From Bilabrum cf. latius (taxonomy: Eukaryota; Bigyra: Bicosoecida; Bigyra; Bicosoecida): a stretch of DNA of 64,000 nt. Where the stretch lies: positions 1 through 64,000 of the forward strand of contig OZ237736.1 of the NCBI GenBank assembly GCA_965178125.1, written 5' to 3'. This document shows, in pieces, positions 34,220-45,382 of the stretch. The notes beneath the pieces are model-generated. The model was not told the DNA's origin. It made no database searches and worked only from the letters and a program-made list of their open reading frames with translations. The translations under genes were made by a program, and so were the position numbers. Position 1 is the stretch's first letter; every line of letters begins with the position of its first letter.

Positions 34220-37200
34220 TCTCGACCGCTCGCGGACCCAGGCCCATGTGCCATCGCAGCCGACAAACCTCCGTCGCCAGGGCCTCCTCCCGTAAACGCC
34301 CTGCTGCGACCTCCTCTGCGAGCAGCAGTGAAGCAGTCGCTCGCCTGCTATCGCCCTTGCCGGACGCCACCTGAGACAGTGCTCCCAGCAGCCGGTAGTT
34401 CAGCGCAGCCAGCGACTCTGCCTCGTCTGCACTGGGTATTTGCATTGCTGCGTGCTCTCGGGCAGCCGGACCGGCCCAACGGAGCTGGGCGCGATTCGCA
34501 TAGGCTGGGACAGGGACAGGGAGGGCGAAGGGGGGTGCACCTTCGCCCCGCACTCGCGAGAGACCGAAGTCCGCGGATTGCTGGGAGAGTTTAGCCTGCA
34601 GCTGAGCGACTTGCTCTCGCAGCGACTTGGCCTCAAGCCGCCGCCGGAGCACTTCGGCATGCAGCTCCGGACTGCTCGTCTGACTCTGGCCCGCTGGCCC
34701 ATCTGCACCTGCCCCGACCTGATGACGCAACAGGCCGACAGCCCGTCGGCCGACTCCCTCGACGGCTGCTTGCTGCGCCTTAGCCATGGCAAGGCCTCTG
34801 TGGTCCGCAGCTCTACGCAGCTGAGACATGGCACCTGCGAGATCGTGCCGTCGACGCGCACCCATCAACACGCGGACCATCTGCTTGCAAGCGATGCGCG
34901 ATCGGAAGGCTCGGAATGCTGCTGTCTCCTGTGAGAGCGCAAATGCCAGTCGCTGGGCCACTTCCTGGGCCCGACGGCTGTCTTCGTCAGCCACCTCGGC
35001 TTCTGCCTCAGCAGTAGCCACAAGTTGATGCATGCGCCACTCATCGGCGCGAGGCGCATCACTCCCCGATCTAGTGTCATGGCCAGCTGTCCTGACGCTC
35101 GTTCTAACGGCATCTGCTGCCGACTGAATCGCCATGAGCTGGTCTTCAGCTGAACGGATGCGCCCTGCAAGTTCAGCCTTGGGGGCGTCGACCGAACGAT
35201 GAGGGCGTGGGCTGGCAGGCCGTGAATCGTGTGCACGCTATCTAGCGACTGGCCATGCCGCCGCAACCGGCTCTGCTGTACGCGGCGCCTGGGCTGTACT
35301 TGCTATATGGTTTGTACCTGGCCTATGGGTTGGCGCGTCATAACCATTTTTGACAGCAGACCTTGCAGTTTCTGTACGTAGCTTGTCGCTATCGCCGTGG
35401 TCAGAGCCTCGATGCGGGGCATGGTCCGCAGAGGTGTGAGGAACTCTCGGTGGGCCAATGCTTCCAGTGTACGGCTGCACGGCGTTGCTGTTCACATCTG
35501 CCCTCCCAGCTACGGTTCGGGCATCAGCGGGTGCTGGAGCTGGGACACCATAGCTCGCTTGTCCTCCATCCCCCAATGCCCCCTTGGTATCGTGGACGCG
35601 AGTGGCCGGCTCCAAGTCACCGTCCTATGCGCCGTGGTGAGCGAACGGAGCCCGTGCAACTTGTACTGTTGAGTCGGACTGCGCCACTGGCGGTGCCCTC
35701 GTTGACTACTCCGTCCGTAGGTTCGTGTTGGTTGCATTCTAGTCCCCCAAGCGAACCTTCGCCACATGCTACTTTGCTTGCTCCCGCACAGGGGCTCCGA
35801 ACGAATCTTGGGCTGTCAAAGAGTAAGCGAGCGCGTGGCTTCCGCTTTGTGCTTGCGCCACAGAGCCTACTGGCTGGGTCTGATCTGCACGAACCTGATG
35901 GACGTCCACTCGGCCAGAGCTGCCACCTGCAATCTGCCCGATGGCCCGGTCCTCACTGCCACCAGAGGCACCCGAGGCCCGGTGTTCGATGGCCCGGTCC
36001 TCACTGCCACCAGAGGCACCCGAGGCCCGGTGTTCGATGGCCCGGTCCTCACTGCTACCAGAGGCACCCGAGGCCCGGTGTTCGATGGCCCGGTCCTCAC
36101 TGCTACCAGAGGCACCCGAGGCCCGGTGTTCGATGGCCCGGTCCTCACTGCCACCAGAGGCACCCGAGGCCCGGTGTTCGATGGCCCGGTCCTCACTGCT
36201 ACCAGAGGCACCCGAGGCCCGGTGTTCGATGGCCCGGTCCTCACTGCCACCAGAGGCACCCGAGGCCCGGTGTTCGATGGCCCGGTCCTCACTGCCACCA
36301 GAGGCACCCGAGGCCCGGTGTTCGATGGCCCGGTCCTCACTGCTACCAGAGGCACCCGAGGCCCGGTGTTCGATGGCCCGGTCCTCACTGCTACCAGAGG
36401 CACCCGAGGCCCGGTGTTCGATGGCCCGGTCCTCACTGCTACCAGAGGCACCTGGGACCCGCTTCCCCTTTGATCCAGGCGCTTGCCTGCTTGTCAGAGG
36501 TGCGCCTTGCTCGCGCAGCCCTCGGGTTTCCTTCCCGGATGCTCCAATGTACGAGACGCTGACCGGAGTGCCGCCGGACTGCCGTCTCGCACGAGCCTGC
36601 CTGAGCCTCTCGGCGCGATCGGGCTTTCCGGCCCTGCTGCTGCTCTAATCAGATGAAAGGTTTGGGGTAGCGCTACAGGCCGCTACATCTCGTGGTCGAG
36701 CGCCAGAAACAGATGACGTCGCTTGTGGCTGCCTTGCAAGCTGGGAGTCACCCGCAAAGTAGAACAAATATGTTGTTCGGTCGTAGCCAAACCGAATGGC
36801 ATCTGCAGATCTGCGATTATTGGAACGAACAGTGAGAGCTGTACTCGTACAGATGCGGCTAAATAGCTGTACGATGGTGGAGCGACAAGAGCATCCATGC
36901 ACCTTACTGTAGCTTGTGCCGACTATCCAAAACTCTATCACTGTTGACAAACGTACCATTCATGCTTCCTAAATCGACTAATTCAGCATTCGAATCCGAA
37001 TGGAGCTCAATTCTAGCATGGTTAGTTGAGATTGACCTTGACGACGGCAAGCACTGCGCGAGGGGCGTTGAGGGGAATCAGATCGTTCAGTACGGGAGCC
37101 AATGCTACCAAGTATATGCAGGCAAGACATAGTGCTTACTATGTCATTCTATTCACCGCGACCGATGGACACTGGCGATGATTCTAGCTCGAAGACAACG

Positions 37201-37238
37201 TCCGGCCCTTGCAAGACGGCAATAACAGCGTCAGCCAT
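34065..37238 (-). CDS. FHA-domain protein with 16-residue repeats and coiled coil, two introns
   Basis: Exons 37238-37140, 37053-36908 and 36810-34065 encode 996 residues. The introns are 86 and 97 bp, both ending GCAG. Joining them yields a canonical forkhead-associated phosphothreonine-binding domain at residues 1-110: SIGRGE-(UAG)-NDI, then SISTNHARIEL, then LGSMNGTFVNSDRVL and DAIRFGY. Eleven copies of a 16-residue repeat (SEDRAIEHRASGASG type, 48 bp) follow, then a Gln/Ala-rich helical region with coiled-coil character and an acidic Ser/Asp/Glu tail. Seven UAGs are read through and the stop is UGA. FHA proteins act in DNA-damage, centrosome or cell-cycle signalling. Which one applies here is not clear. 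The tail lies inside duplication copy B. The gene is divergent from ELP4. Confidence 0.82.
35940..36455. repeat. 48-bp coding minisatellite, 11 copies
   Basis: Eleven tandem copies of a 48-bp unit (atggcccggtcctcactgcc on the plus strand), with only c/t changes at one or two sites. On the minus strand it encodes the 16-residue repeat of the FHA protein. All six frames stay open, which produces spurious long open frames on both strands. Confidence 0.95.
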
Positions 37239-37354
37239 CGGTGGAAATATTACAATTAATACAATTTATTCTAATCAATATTGAGTCACGAGCATTATTC
37301 CGGTAGGATGCTATGCGTTTCGCAAGCACTGTTTCAAACGGCCAAAGCTGCAGA

Positions 37355-37389
37355 GCAGTGCAATGCATCAAAGATGCACTGCATTGCAT
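37355..37389. promoter_or_regulatory. Imperfect inverted repeat in the FHA/ELP4 divergent promoter
   Basis: gcagtgcaatgcatc, a short spacer, then a near-complementary arm (gatgcactgcattgc). It is almost the same sequence as the perfect palindrome at 25089 and lies 46 bp before the ATG chosen for ELP4. Confidence 0.5.
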
Positions 37390-37434
37390 ACAGCTTCATC
37401 CTGGACAGGAATCATTTTCAGTCCATTGTCGCTG

Positions 37435-38874
37435 ATGCAGCACCCTTCAGTACGGTCTGGCACAAGTGGTCTCAAAATTTCATCAAGTGGTAGTGCGGGG
37501 CTAGACAAAGCGATCGGTGGAGGTGTTCCTTTGGGCTCACTGTTTGCGATTGTCGTCGATGGCTCATTGGGCTGGCAACTCGCTGAACCAGTGGTTAGAA
37601 GCATGATCACACAATCATCAGCCACTGGATAGCATGTCACAGTGGTTGGCGACGTAGATTGCTTGCGAAGATTGCGAGATAACTTGCCAATGCCGACTGC
37701 ATTAGATGTTGAGGACAGCTCAAAACCTTACCAAGAGCCCAAGCTTCGTGTCGCGTGGCAGTACAGCTAGTACATAAGCAAGGGGAGAGTGTCAGCTGGA
37801 ATTCAGGCTTCCCGACGCGGTGGGGCAGTTCCAATGGATCTCGGCCGTGCGTGGGGCTGCTCCGCGGGATCAGCGAGCGGTGCGGAGGAGCAGACCGATG
37901 AGCAGCTGCTATCCGCCATTCAATGGTTGAGTGTGAGCAAATTAGTCTCAATGTCTCTCTGTGAGTAGCCTGTTTATGTTGCTTCACGGCAGAAGGGTGG
38001 AGGAGTAGCGGAGGTAGCTCGCTCGCACAGTAGACTCTGTCTGCTGTGCCACCAGGCGGTTCAGGCGGTAAAGGAGCGCGTGGCGCAGTCCTAGAAGGAA
38101 CCCGGAATCCCATCAAGGGTAGTGATTTTGGTAAATCCGCCCGGACGATCCGCTGGGGTTGGCGGTGCATCTCTCGAGTCCTCTGCTTGGGTCCCGTGGC
38201 TAGCCGCCCGAGCTCGTCGCGCTACGTCTGGCTCGGCGGTCTCTGTAATTATCGTGTTGTGCAGTCGTGCGGATGGTGTTAGTCGGGGCATGGACCGGGC
38301 AATCGCCAGGTCTTGCCAGTGTGCACACACAGTCACATCGATCTCCCACAAGCGCGACCCCGCTACAGGGAGCATTGGCAGCTGGCTTGTGCCGTGCGGG
38401 GAAGGACCGGAGTGGAGACTGCATGGTAAGACTGGCAGTGGAGCCGACAAGAAGCCTTCGTCGAGTCGATCCTCCGGAGAAGCGTCCGATGCCGCAGCGA
38501 AGGCCGTGTCGCGAGCAGCAGCGGCGGCAGTGTCTGCCCTCTCTGAGGTCTCGAGCACTGCCCAGGCTGCAGGCTCCGGGCCTGCGAAAGATTCATCGCG
38601 CTCCAACCCAAAGCTTCGAGCGTCTGATGGTTTGCTGTTAGTTTGGCGATCACACTGGGGGTACACGGCTAGGCCAACCCACGGCGGGGACAGCGTGGCT
38701 AGTGGTCGGGCCTGGGAGGTGTGGGTCTCTAAGCGTCGCTTGCGTATCGAGAGGCTCCGGCTTGGCGTATCCGAGGAGGAACCCAAGCGAGACAGCTCAA
38801 AGCCTGCTGCGGAGACGACCGACCCGGCTGCAATAAGTCGCAGCATTGCCCACGGGGCGTCGCAAGAGTTTTAA
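37435..38874 (+). CDS. ELP4: Elongator complex protein 4-like (ELP4)
   Basis: A 479-residue frame with four read-through UAGs, ending at UAA. The N-terminal part matches the RecA-like ELP4 fold: LKISSSGSAGLDKAIGGGVPLGSLFAIV, which in relatives reads as a short beta-hairpin then SLDxxLGGGLPxGTLLxI. The C-terminus has WEVWVSKRRLRIERLRLG, like the closing block of ELP4. Elongator modifies wobble uridines of tRNA; subunits 4-6 form a hexameric ring. The middle is Ala/Ser-rich and poorly conserved. An in-frame ATG at 37363 exists but lies inside the promoter palindrome, so I prefer 37435. An upstream exon is possible. Confidence 0.65.
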
Positions 38875-39274
38875 GCACATCATTTTCACTCGTCATACAA
38901 TCCTAAAACAAACAAAGTGTACGCGACGAGCACGCCGGGATGGTGATCTTGTAGATACAGGTGTCTGCCTGCACCCAGAACCCGTCCAGCTGCTTCTACA
39001 ACCGGGATTCCCTGCAACCCTTCCCCTCGGACCCAGCCGAGGCCCACGGAACTCGAGGAGAGCATGCTGCTCTACCCCAGCAGCGAGGACGACCCACGAG
39101 ACTACCTTCCCCCCGAATCGGCTCTCTTGGCCAGCTGGTTCACGGTGAGCGCGCTGCACACGAGCTGCACGGGGGAGGGGCGGTGTTTTCGCGGTCCGGT
39201 GCCAAGATCCCACCTACCCCCTCTGACAGGGTGGCGGCCATACCCAGCCGAGGATCGACTCTCGGAAACACGAT
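38875..39274. other. Spacer between convergent genes
   Basis: About 400 bases between the ELP4 stop and the USP32-like stop. Weak open frames only. I see nothing supportable; it probably holds both 3' untranslated regions. Confidence 0.5.
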
Positions 39275-42200
39275 TCACCCGATTGCACAGGACGGAAGCA
39301 CAGAGAATAATCCAGCACTTTCCTCCACAACAATAGAGTCTACATCTACGGGCTCGTCTCGATCTATCCTCCTCGGGAACAGGTCCTGGATGCGGGCGTC
39401 CTTCACGTCACGGCGCACGTAAAACAGTAGGTAGCCGTGCCTTGTCTGCACTTCGTCGGGGGGCATAGTGTGCACCTTGGAGTCGTTATGTGCTGCCCAC
39501 TGCCCATCATCACCGCGCACATATGCCACATAATGACCACCGCCCATAACCCCGAAGTGGTTTACGATACCCTGCAGGTCGTACAGGCAGTCGCTGCGAC
39601 GAAGGAGCGTCGGGACCTCGGGCTCCTCCACATCGATACCATCAGTACTTGCAACGTGAGGCTTGTCCGAGGACACGCTTGCCCCAGACCGAGCCGGTTG
39701 CACCCCAGCCATTCTGCCTCCCAGTCGGCGCCACTCCTCAAGTTGCGGGGGCGGGGCCTCCAATTGATCACGAGGCATAAAGGGATCAAGGTGCAGCCCA
39801 TCGAGCTGGAAGGTGACAAGGTTCTCCAGTTTCCTGTTGCCAAACTGGCTGTGCTTAAATCTCTTTAGCTGGATCACTAGCACTGGAGGCACTCGCCACA
39901 CCTCGAGGCGCTTCGTATGCCTGCGAAGCTCCACATTGTCGTGCACCCGGCTGCAGCGAGGGCAGAACTGCTCATCGTCGAGCTGCTCGGGCCTACTGAA
40001 ACTGTCAAAGCAGCGCGCAATCGAAAGCGGCTAGTCCCTTTCTCGAATGTGCCGTTGCACGGTAGGGTGGACATCCATGCGCTAAGCAGCCGCTGCGTCC
40101 AGAGCCCTGTTCCGCAGCAACGGGCTCCAGTCAACAGTAAGCACCTCATTGTCCAGGATGAAACAGCCTCCGGTCGCATTAAGCGCGCGAGCAGGCTCGC
40201 TCGATTCAACTGTATCTGGCATGGCAATAGCAGCGCAAATCTGGGATCGTAACTCCGCGTCGCGTACCTCTCTCAGCACCTTGCGCGGGCGGCTCACTTC
40301 AACCAGTCCGGATGCCGACACACGCTCGGTACCTTCCGCGACAGGAGCACTACCGGGGTCTTCCGCCGCCCCCTCCGAAATGCGGCAGTCCTTCACGATG
40401 TATTGCGGCACGTTCAATTTCATTGACCACCGCCCGAGGGTTTTGCCGTGCCACGGATGCAAAACCTCGCACTCAGATCGGTGCTCGTGCCACGCGAGCT
40501 TGCGACCGAGCTCACTAAAACCAGTCTCTCGCCTGATGCAGAAGCCCCACGTGTTCACAATATCAACGGGAGTCATCGAATCGGTGCCAATCGCCTCGTC
40601 CCAGTCGACCGATACAGTCTCAGAACGCAGCAACACCCATCCATCCGGGCGCTCAGACGTATCGCTACTCGACGTTTGCTAACCACTTGGCGGGACAGAC
40701 CCAAGTTGTCCATGTGCTGGCGATCCAGATTCGTGGTCCGAGCCATAGTCAGGTGCACTTGCCTCTTCGGATTGCTCCTTTGGAACCCAGTGCTGTTCGA
40801 CAGTCTAAACCATCACCTGTGCATGCAGACAAGCATTTGGCGGCTCCTCCCGCCGGCTCCGTCTGACGTAACGAGAGGTTGCAAACCACACATAACGGTA
40901 CAAGTCCGCAGCTGAGAGTCTTTCCCTTGGAATCCGAGTAGACAGCGGTAGGTCGCACGGGGTGTACGCGCTTTCGTTCAAGAACCACCGCCGGATCGGT
41001 TCCATTCTGCGGAACTGCAGCCACACCTGCGTTGGTCGCTGCGGGACGACATCGACAAACCTCGACGCGACTCCCTTGACAACTCGCCGGGTCTAGGCAG
41101 TCAGGAGCTCAAAGGTGCCATCCGCGTGCCTTGCCCTCACGATGCACTCGATTTGCTGGGCCACGCCTTGGGAGACTTGCAGCGTTGCCAAGACCCTCGC
41201 ATTCCTCTCCACGTGAACCTTGAGCTCTCCCAGCCCAGAGGATTGCGCCGCTGAGACATCCTGCTTGCTCTACACTTGCCAACACGCAAGAGTTCGGCCC
41301 TCTGGATGCCTACTCAACGGCTCTGAATCAGATATGGCTCGGGTTGACACCACCGACTAAAACACGGCTGGGGTAATGACCATTTCGTCGAGCGATAAAC
41401 GAGGCAGCTGGACCTTGCTGCCGATTTCATCGCCAGCTCCAGACTTCGTTGCCACAGGCACGTAGTTGCCGTTCGCAATGGCAGACTTAAGGTCCCCAAA
41501 CGTTCCATGCAAGGGAACATTAACAGATACCTCGACCGGGGTCGCTCCATGCAGCATACCTCCGCTGGATTCCCACCACCGAAGATTCGGCACGCTCCCA
41601 TCGGACTCATCAGCCCCTGCGCCCGATGACGGCTGGGCCTGCGCGAGCGCGCCTTGCCAGAATACCTAGATTCGTATTGGGCGCTTGCTAGGCTCTGGTA
41701 GAGGAAGGGATAGAGCTGTGAACACTTCGTACGTGCATCGCTCATTCCCACAACGACAACAGCGCAACGTAGACCGAAACTGCCCCGTAAAGAGGGATGT
41801 GAGCACGGACTTTTCTCGCTGCAGGTGATTGCACCACCACTCGTTCGCAACAACGTCATCTGGGCGACCGTTACTGTCAGGCTGCTCAATGTAAGGCTTC
41901 TTCTAGTTGCGGTTTAGTTCCTCGGCCAATGTTGACATCATCGCATCAAGCAGTTCCATTGCATCCTGTTGCCGAGTAGTGCCGAAATCTGCTCGGACAC
42001 GCGTCAGTACTGCTCTGAGCTGCCTCGGAGTGATTGATGTACTAGAGCGAGCCCATATCTCAGCACAGAGCGAAGCAAATGCGACCGACATGCGCCCTCC
42101 CTGTCCGAACGGGGCTTCCAAGTTCAAGTCCCACGCGTACTCACCCGAGAGAAAGTAGTCTCTCAAGAGGCGGATATGGGAGAGGCACTGCACCGCTGCA

Positions 42201-45104
42201 TTTGCATAGCAAGTGTTCCCTTGGTTGTACAAGCCAACGCGGCCATCGCCCACCTGCAAAGGCTACCATTTCGAAGACCCGGGCACGGCCACTGGTTGTG
42301 GCGCTGCACCAGGATCGTGCGATGCAGGCTTTGGCCCGCTTGTTCCTGGTACTCCACTCGAGGAGCCAGCCTTTTCATCATCCCAACCCCCGAGCGGCCA
42401 TCCTCCTTCGAGGTTCTTTCGCTCTAGCAACACCTCGAACACATCAGGAACCTGCAGCTGGTGCATGTACACGGGGCTAGGGTGCTCGCCAGCACTGACG
42501 CGCAACTGCTTCATCGGGCGCCATTTGCCTCCTGCTGTCGATACCTATGCCTAGTCAACCAAAGCAGCGCACGGCGATGATTGGTCAACCTCTGTCCTCC
42601 ACCACAGCCTCGCGTCAAGGCTTGCCCTGTTCAGCCCGCCAGACGTAACAGAGCGAGCAGAAGATACTGGATCTGCGAGGGCCATCAAGTCGGCGGAGGA
42701 GGCCAGCTTGGAAGCTCGGACAAAATGCCCGCCTGGAATCGCCTGACCGTCCTTCCCGACTATCCTGACGCAGACGAAAGGAGGATGGAACTCTAGCTCA
42801 GATGAAATGGGGTCGGCAGCCCCTCTCTGAGGTGCACTTGCGGTCGAACTAGTAGCCACAGCATCAGATGGGACAACTAACTTGGGTACCACTCCCCTGC
42901 CCAAAGTAGTGTCTGCTCCATACCAACTAGAAAGAGCACTCCAAGCACGACGAGGCAGCATTACCACGTCCTTGCCAGCCTCCAATCCATGCTGCATCAG
43001 CACTGACTTAGGGACACGAAGAAGTCCCGCGTTCTCAATAGGCCCTGGTGCCTCAACAATCACAGCACTACTGGCTTGTCGCTACATCATTGCGGATTGA
43101 GCTGCATCGCCATCGCTGGATTCGTCCTGACCGCTGGCGCCCATGCTGAAATCGACGTAAGCTGCCCAAGATTTCCACCACGCCGGGTTGACAGCAAACC
43201 ACTCGTCTCCTGGCTAGCCACAGCTATACTCGCTGAATCGCTTGAAGCAGGCCTCCAAGCAGGTTCGTTGCTATTGAGTCGTGGCTGGAATCACACCAGC
43301 GTCAACACACACGGCAGTCCCAACAGCAATGGCTACATCAAGCGCCTGTGGCCACTTGCGACAGAGAGAGTGCACGCTGCTTGCCTTCCAAGCCTTTCCG
43401 GGTGACTCTTCCACGAGATCACACACGTGTTTCAGTACAGCTGATTTTTCTCGGGGCCACTTCGATTCCGCCTCCGAAACACGCACGGGGAAGCACCAAC
43501 CCATGGGGAGATCGACCGCTCCTGACCTCCTGCACTCTCTTAGCATCCAAGTTGCGAAGATGAACTCCTGCAGTCGAGTCCACGACACCTCCTCCGGTGG
43601 GCGGGACCCCGCAGTAGTGCCTTGAACGATGCGCAATGTGGCCTCGACGTGCACCTGCATCGAGTCTCCCATGCACAGGGCAAGTAGGGACAGGAGAGAC
43701 TTCTCAGAGGCGGCGGTTCCACCAGCGGGATCACAGGCGGACACGACCAACCGGATTAGCTGTGCGGGCAGGCTTCCGGCCGGTTGAGCACCGCGGGAGC
43801 TTGCCAGCTTCTGTGAAAGTGGCGACGAAGCCAGGGAAGATCTTTTTTGGCCACTAGTTGGGCAGATGCATTGCTTCTTCTCTGCACCGAACTGTCCCAC
43901 GATAGCGGCTACAGTGGCGGGGTCTAGCATCCCCGTTGCGCTCTTGCGCCGTGCCTGCTGAATGCGATGCTTAATCCCATGCAGCTGCATGGCAGGCAGA
44001 CCTGCTTCATTGGCAGCATCGAGCGCAGACCCTTCATCCTCAAGCGAGAGCTGCCTTAGCCCCCCGAGCACGGGGTTGGGCAGCAGGCACTCGATCAGGT
44101 GGTCGACCCAGCCGAGCAGTGGGGACCTTCGGAGCCGGTGTGACTCGGAAGTCACCTCGTGCTAGGGCTGCCCGGGGAAGCTGGGAGCCCCTGGCGTGCC
44201 CTGAGGAGGGAACTTTGCATCTGCAAGAGGTGGTACTGTGGACTGGGGCGCGACGGCACGCGACTGGTCATCAGGCCCGACGTGCTCCGGGGACAGTCCG
44301 CCCCTGTCTTTTGCTGCCCAGGCTGCTGTTGCCGCGTACGATTCCGTTGAGGCATCTGCACTTCGGTGAGGCCGCAATGGAGCGGCTGCCCACTCCCGGA
44401 AAGTTGCATAATCCAACGTACCGTTCTTTTGAATGCCGAGCCACGCGAACACCTCAGCCACAGCAGCGGCATTCGCATCGCTTTCATGGGCCGATATTGA
44501 CGACGTGCCATACTTTGCGTACATTCGCACACATTCGAGATCGGCAAAACTTGCTTTTCTGGACTGGAGGCCTCCAGAAGACACAGAGCCAGACCCAAGA
44601 GCTGCGGCTGTAATTGCCAGAAACGTAAACTGCAGCCGAAGCTCCAAATTACCGCGCATGAGGATTGCGCACGCGCACACGAAGTCTTCAAGATGTAAGT
44701 CCTAGCCTCCAAGAGTTGCGCTAAGAAAAGCTCGTTTGCCTAATTCAGCCGGCTGCAAAACGTAATTGAGATCAATAGGTTGCTAGACAGTGTTCATTTG
44801 CCGGCGCTACCGCGATCAAGTTGCGCAAGCATATGCCTCACAAACATTGGATATTCCGATAGAACCTCTTGCTACCAAGTTGGGTACCGCATTGCTGACA
44901 ATCCGTGTGGGCCCTCGCACAACCGGCGAAAGCATTCTTGGTACCGTGCTAGCAGATCAGGCCCAAGCATGGATTGAGCTTCCTCAAAGCTGCGATATAG
45001 ATTGAATAGGGCGACACTATCAAATGGCAAGGCGCACGCAGCCAGATTCGTGGGCACTATTTGCCAGGGCCGTACCTCAGTAGTTTGCTCGGAGTTGTGC
45101 CCAT
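39275..45104 (-). CDS. USP32: USP32-type ubiquitin protease (myristoylation site, EF-hand-like, DUSP, UBL, USP), two introns
   Basis: Exons 45104-45076, 44989-44842 and 44752-39275 encode 1884 residues. Introns are 86 and 89 bp, both ending GCAG. The start MGTTPSKLLSFEEAQ carries a Gly-2 myristoylation motif as in USP32. An EF-hand-like helical region follows, then a DUSP domain (NPAWWKSWAAYVDF; AWSALSSWYG), a ubiquitin-like stretch ending LLERKNLEGGWPLG, and the USP catalytic core: Cys box GLYNQGNTCYANAAVQCL, LSLPLPEP, a CxxC finger (FCPRC), VLVIQLKRFKH and His box GVMGGGHYVAYVR. Eighteen UAGs are read through; the stop is UGA. A second ATG at 44797 lies inside intron 2 and is not the start. 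The enzyme should remove ubiquitin at Golgi or endosomal membranes. Confidence 0.88.
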
Positions 45105-45382
45105 GTTGCCTAGCCAATTATGAAGGTCAGGTATTCCAAAGAGTCGGATAAAGAAATTTAATCTGTATTGTAGCGTATACGCCAGATCCTATGCTAGTGC
45201 GATCTTCAAATAGGAGCAATTGAAGCAGATAAGATTGATTTCGGAAAGGAGCAAATCCCGTCAGAAGAGAAGGAGAACGAATATTCGAAAGCAAGGAGCA
45301 ATGGTACTGGCAAGCATGAAGGGCATCGGGCGAAGGTAGGCCCCATCTGGCATGCTGTCCTCCAGCACTAATGCACGAGGCA
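45105..45382. other. Spacer upstream of the USP32-like gene
   Basis: AT-rich 278 bases between the ZNF598-like stop and the USP32-like start, both on the minus strand. No gene seen. Confidence 0.5.

Noticed and set aside
35867-36648. Plus-strand and alternative frames of ~200-400 codons over the 48-bp repeat
   Set aside because: They are shadows of the repeat. Only the minus-strand frame joins to the FHA domain and downstream coiled coil.
44797-44797. ATG at 44797 as the start of the USP32-like gene
   Set aside because: It lies in intron 2. Exons 45104-45076 and 44989-44842 add the N-terminal block that matches USP32.
45017-45075. A 59-bp first intron for the USP32-like gene ending TGATAG
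   Set aside because: It is shorter than all other introns and lacks the GCAG end. The site ending ATCGCAG gives an 86-bp intron and a better match.
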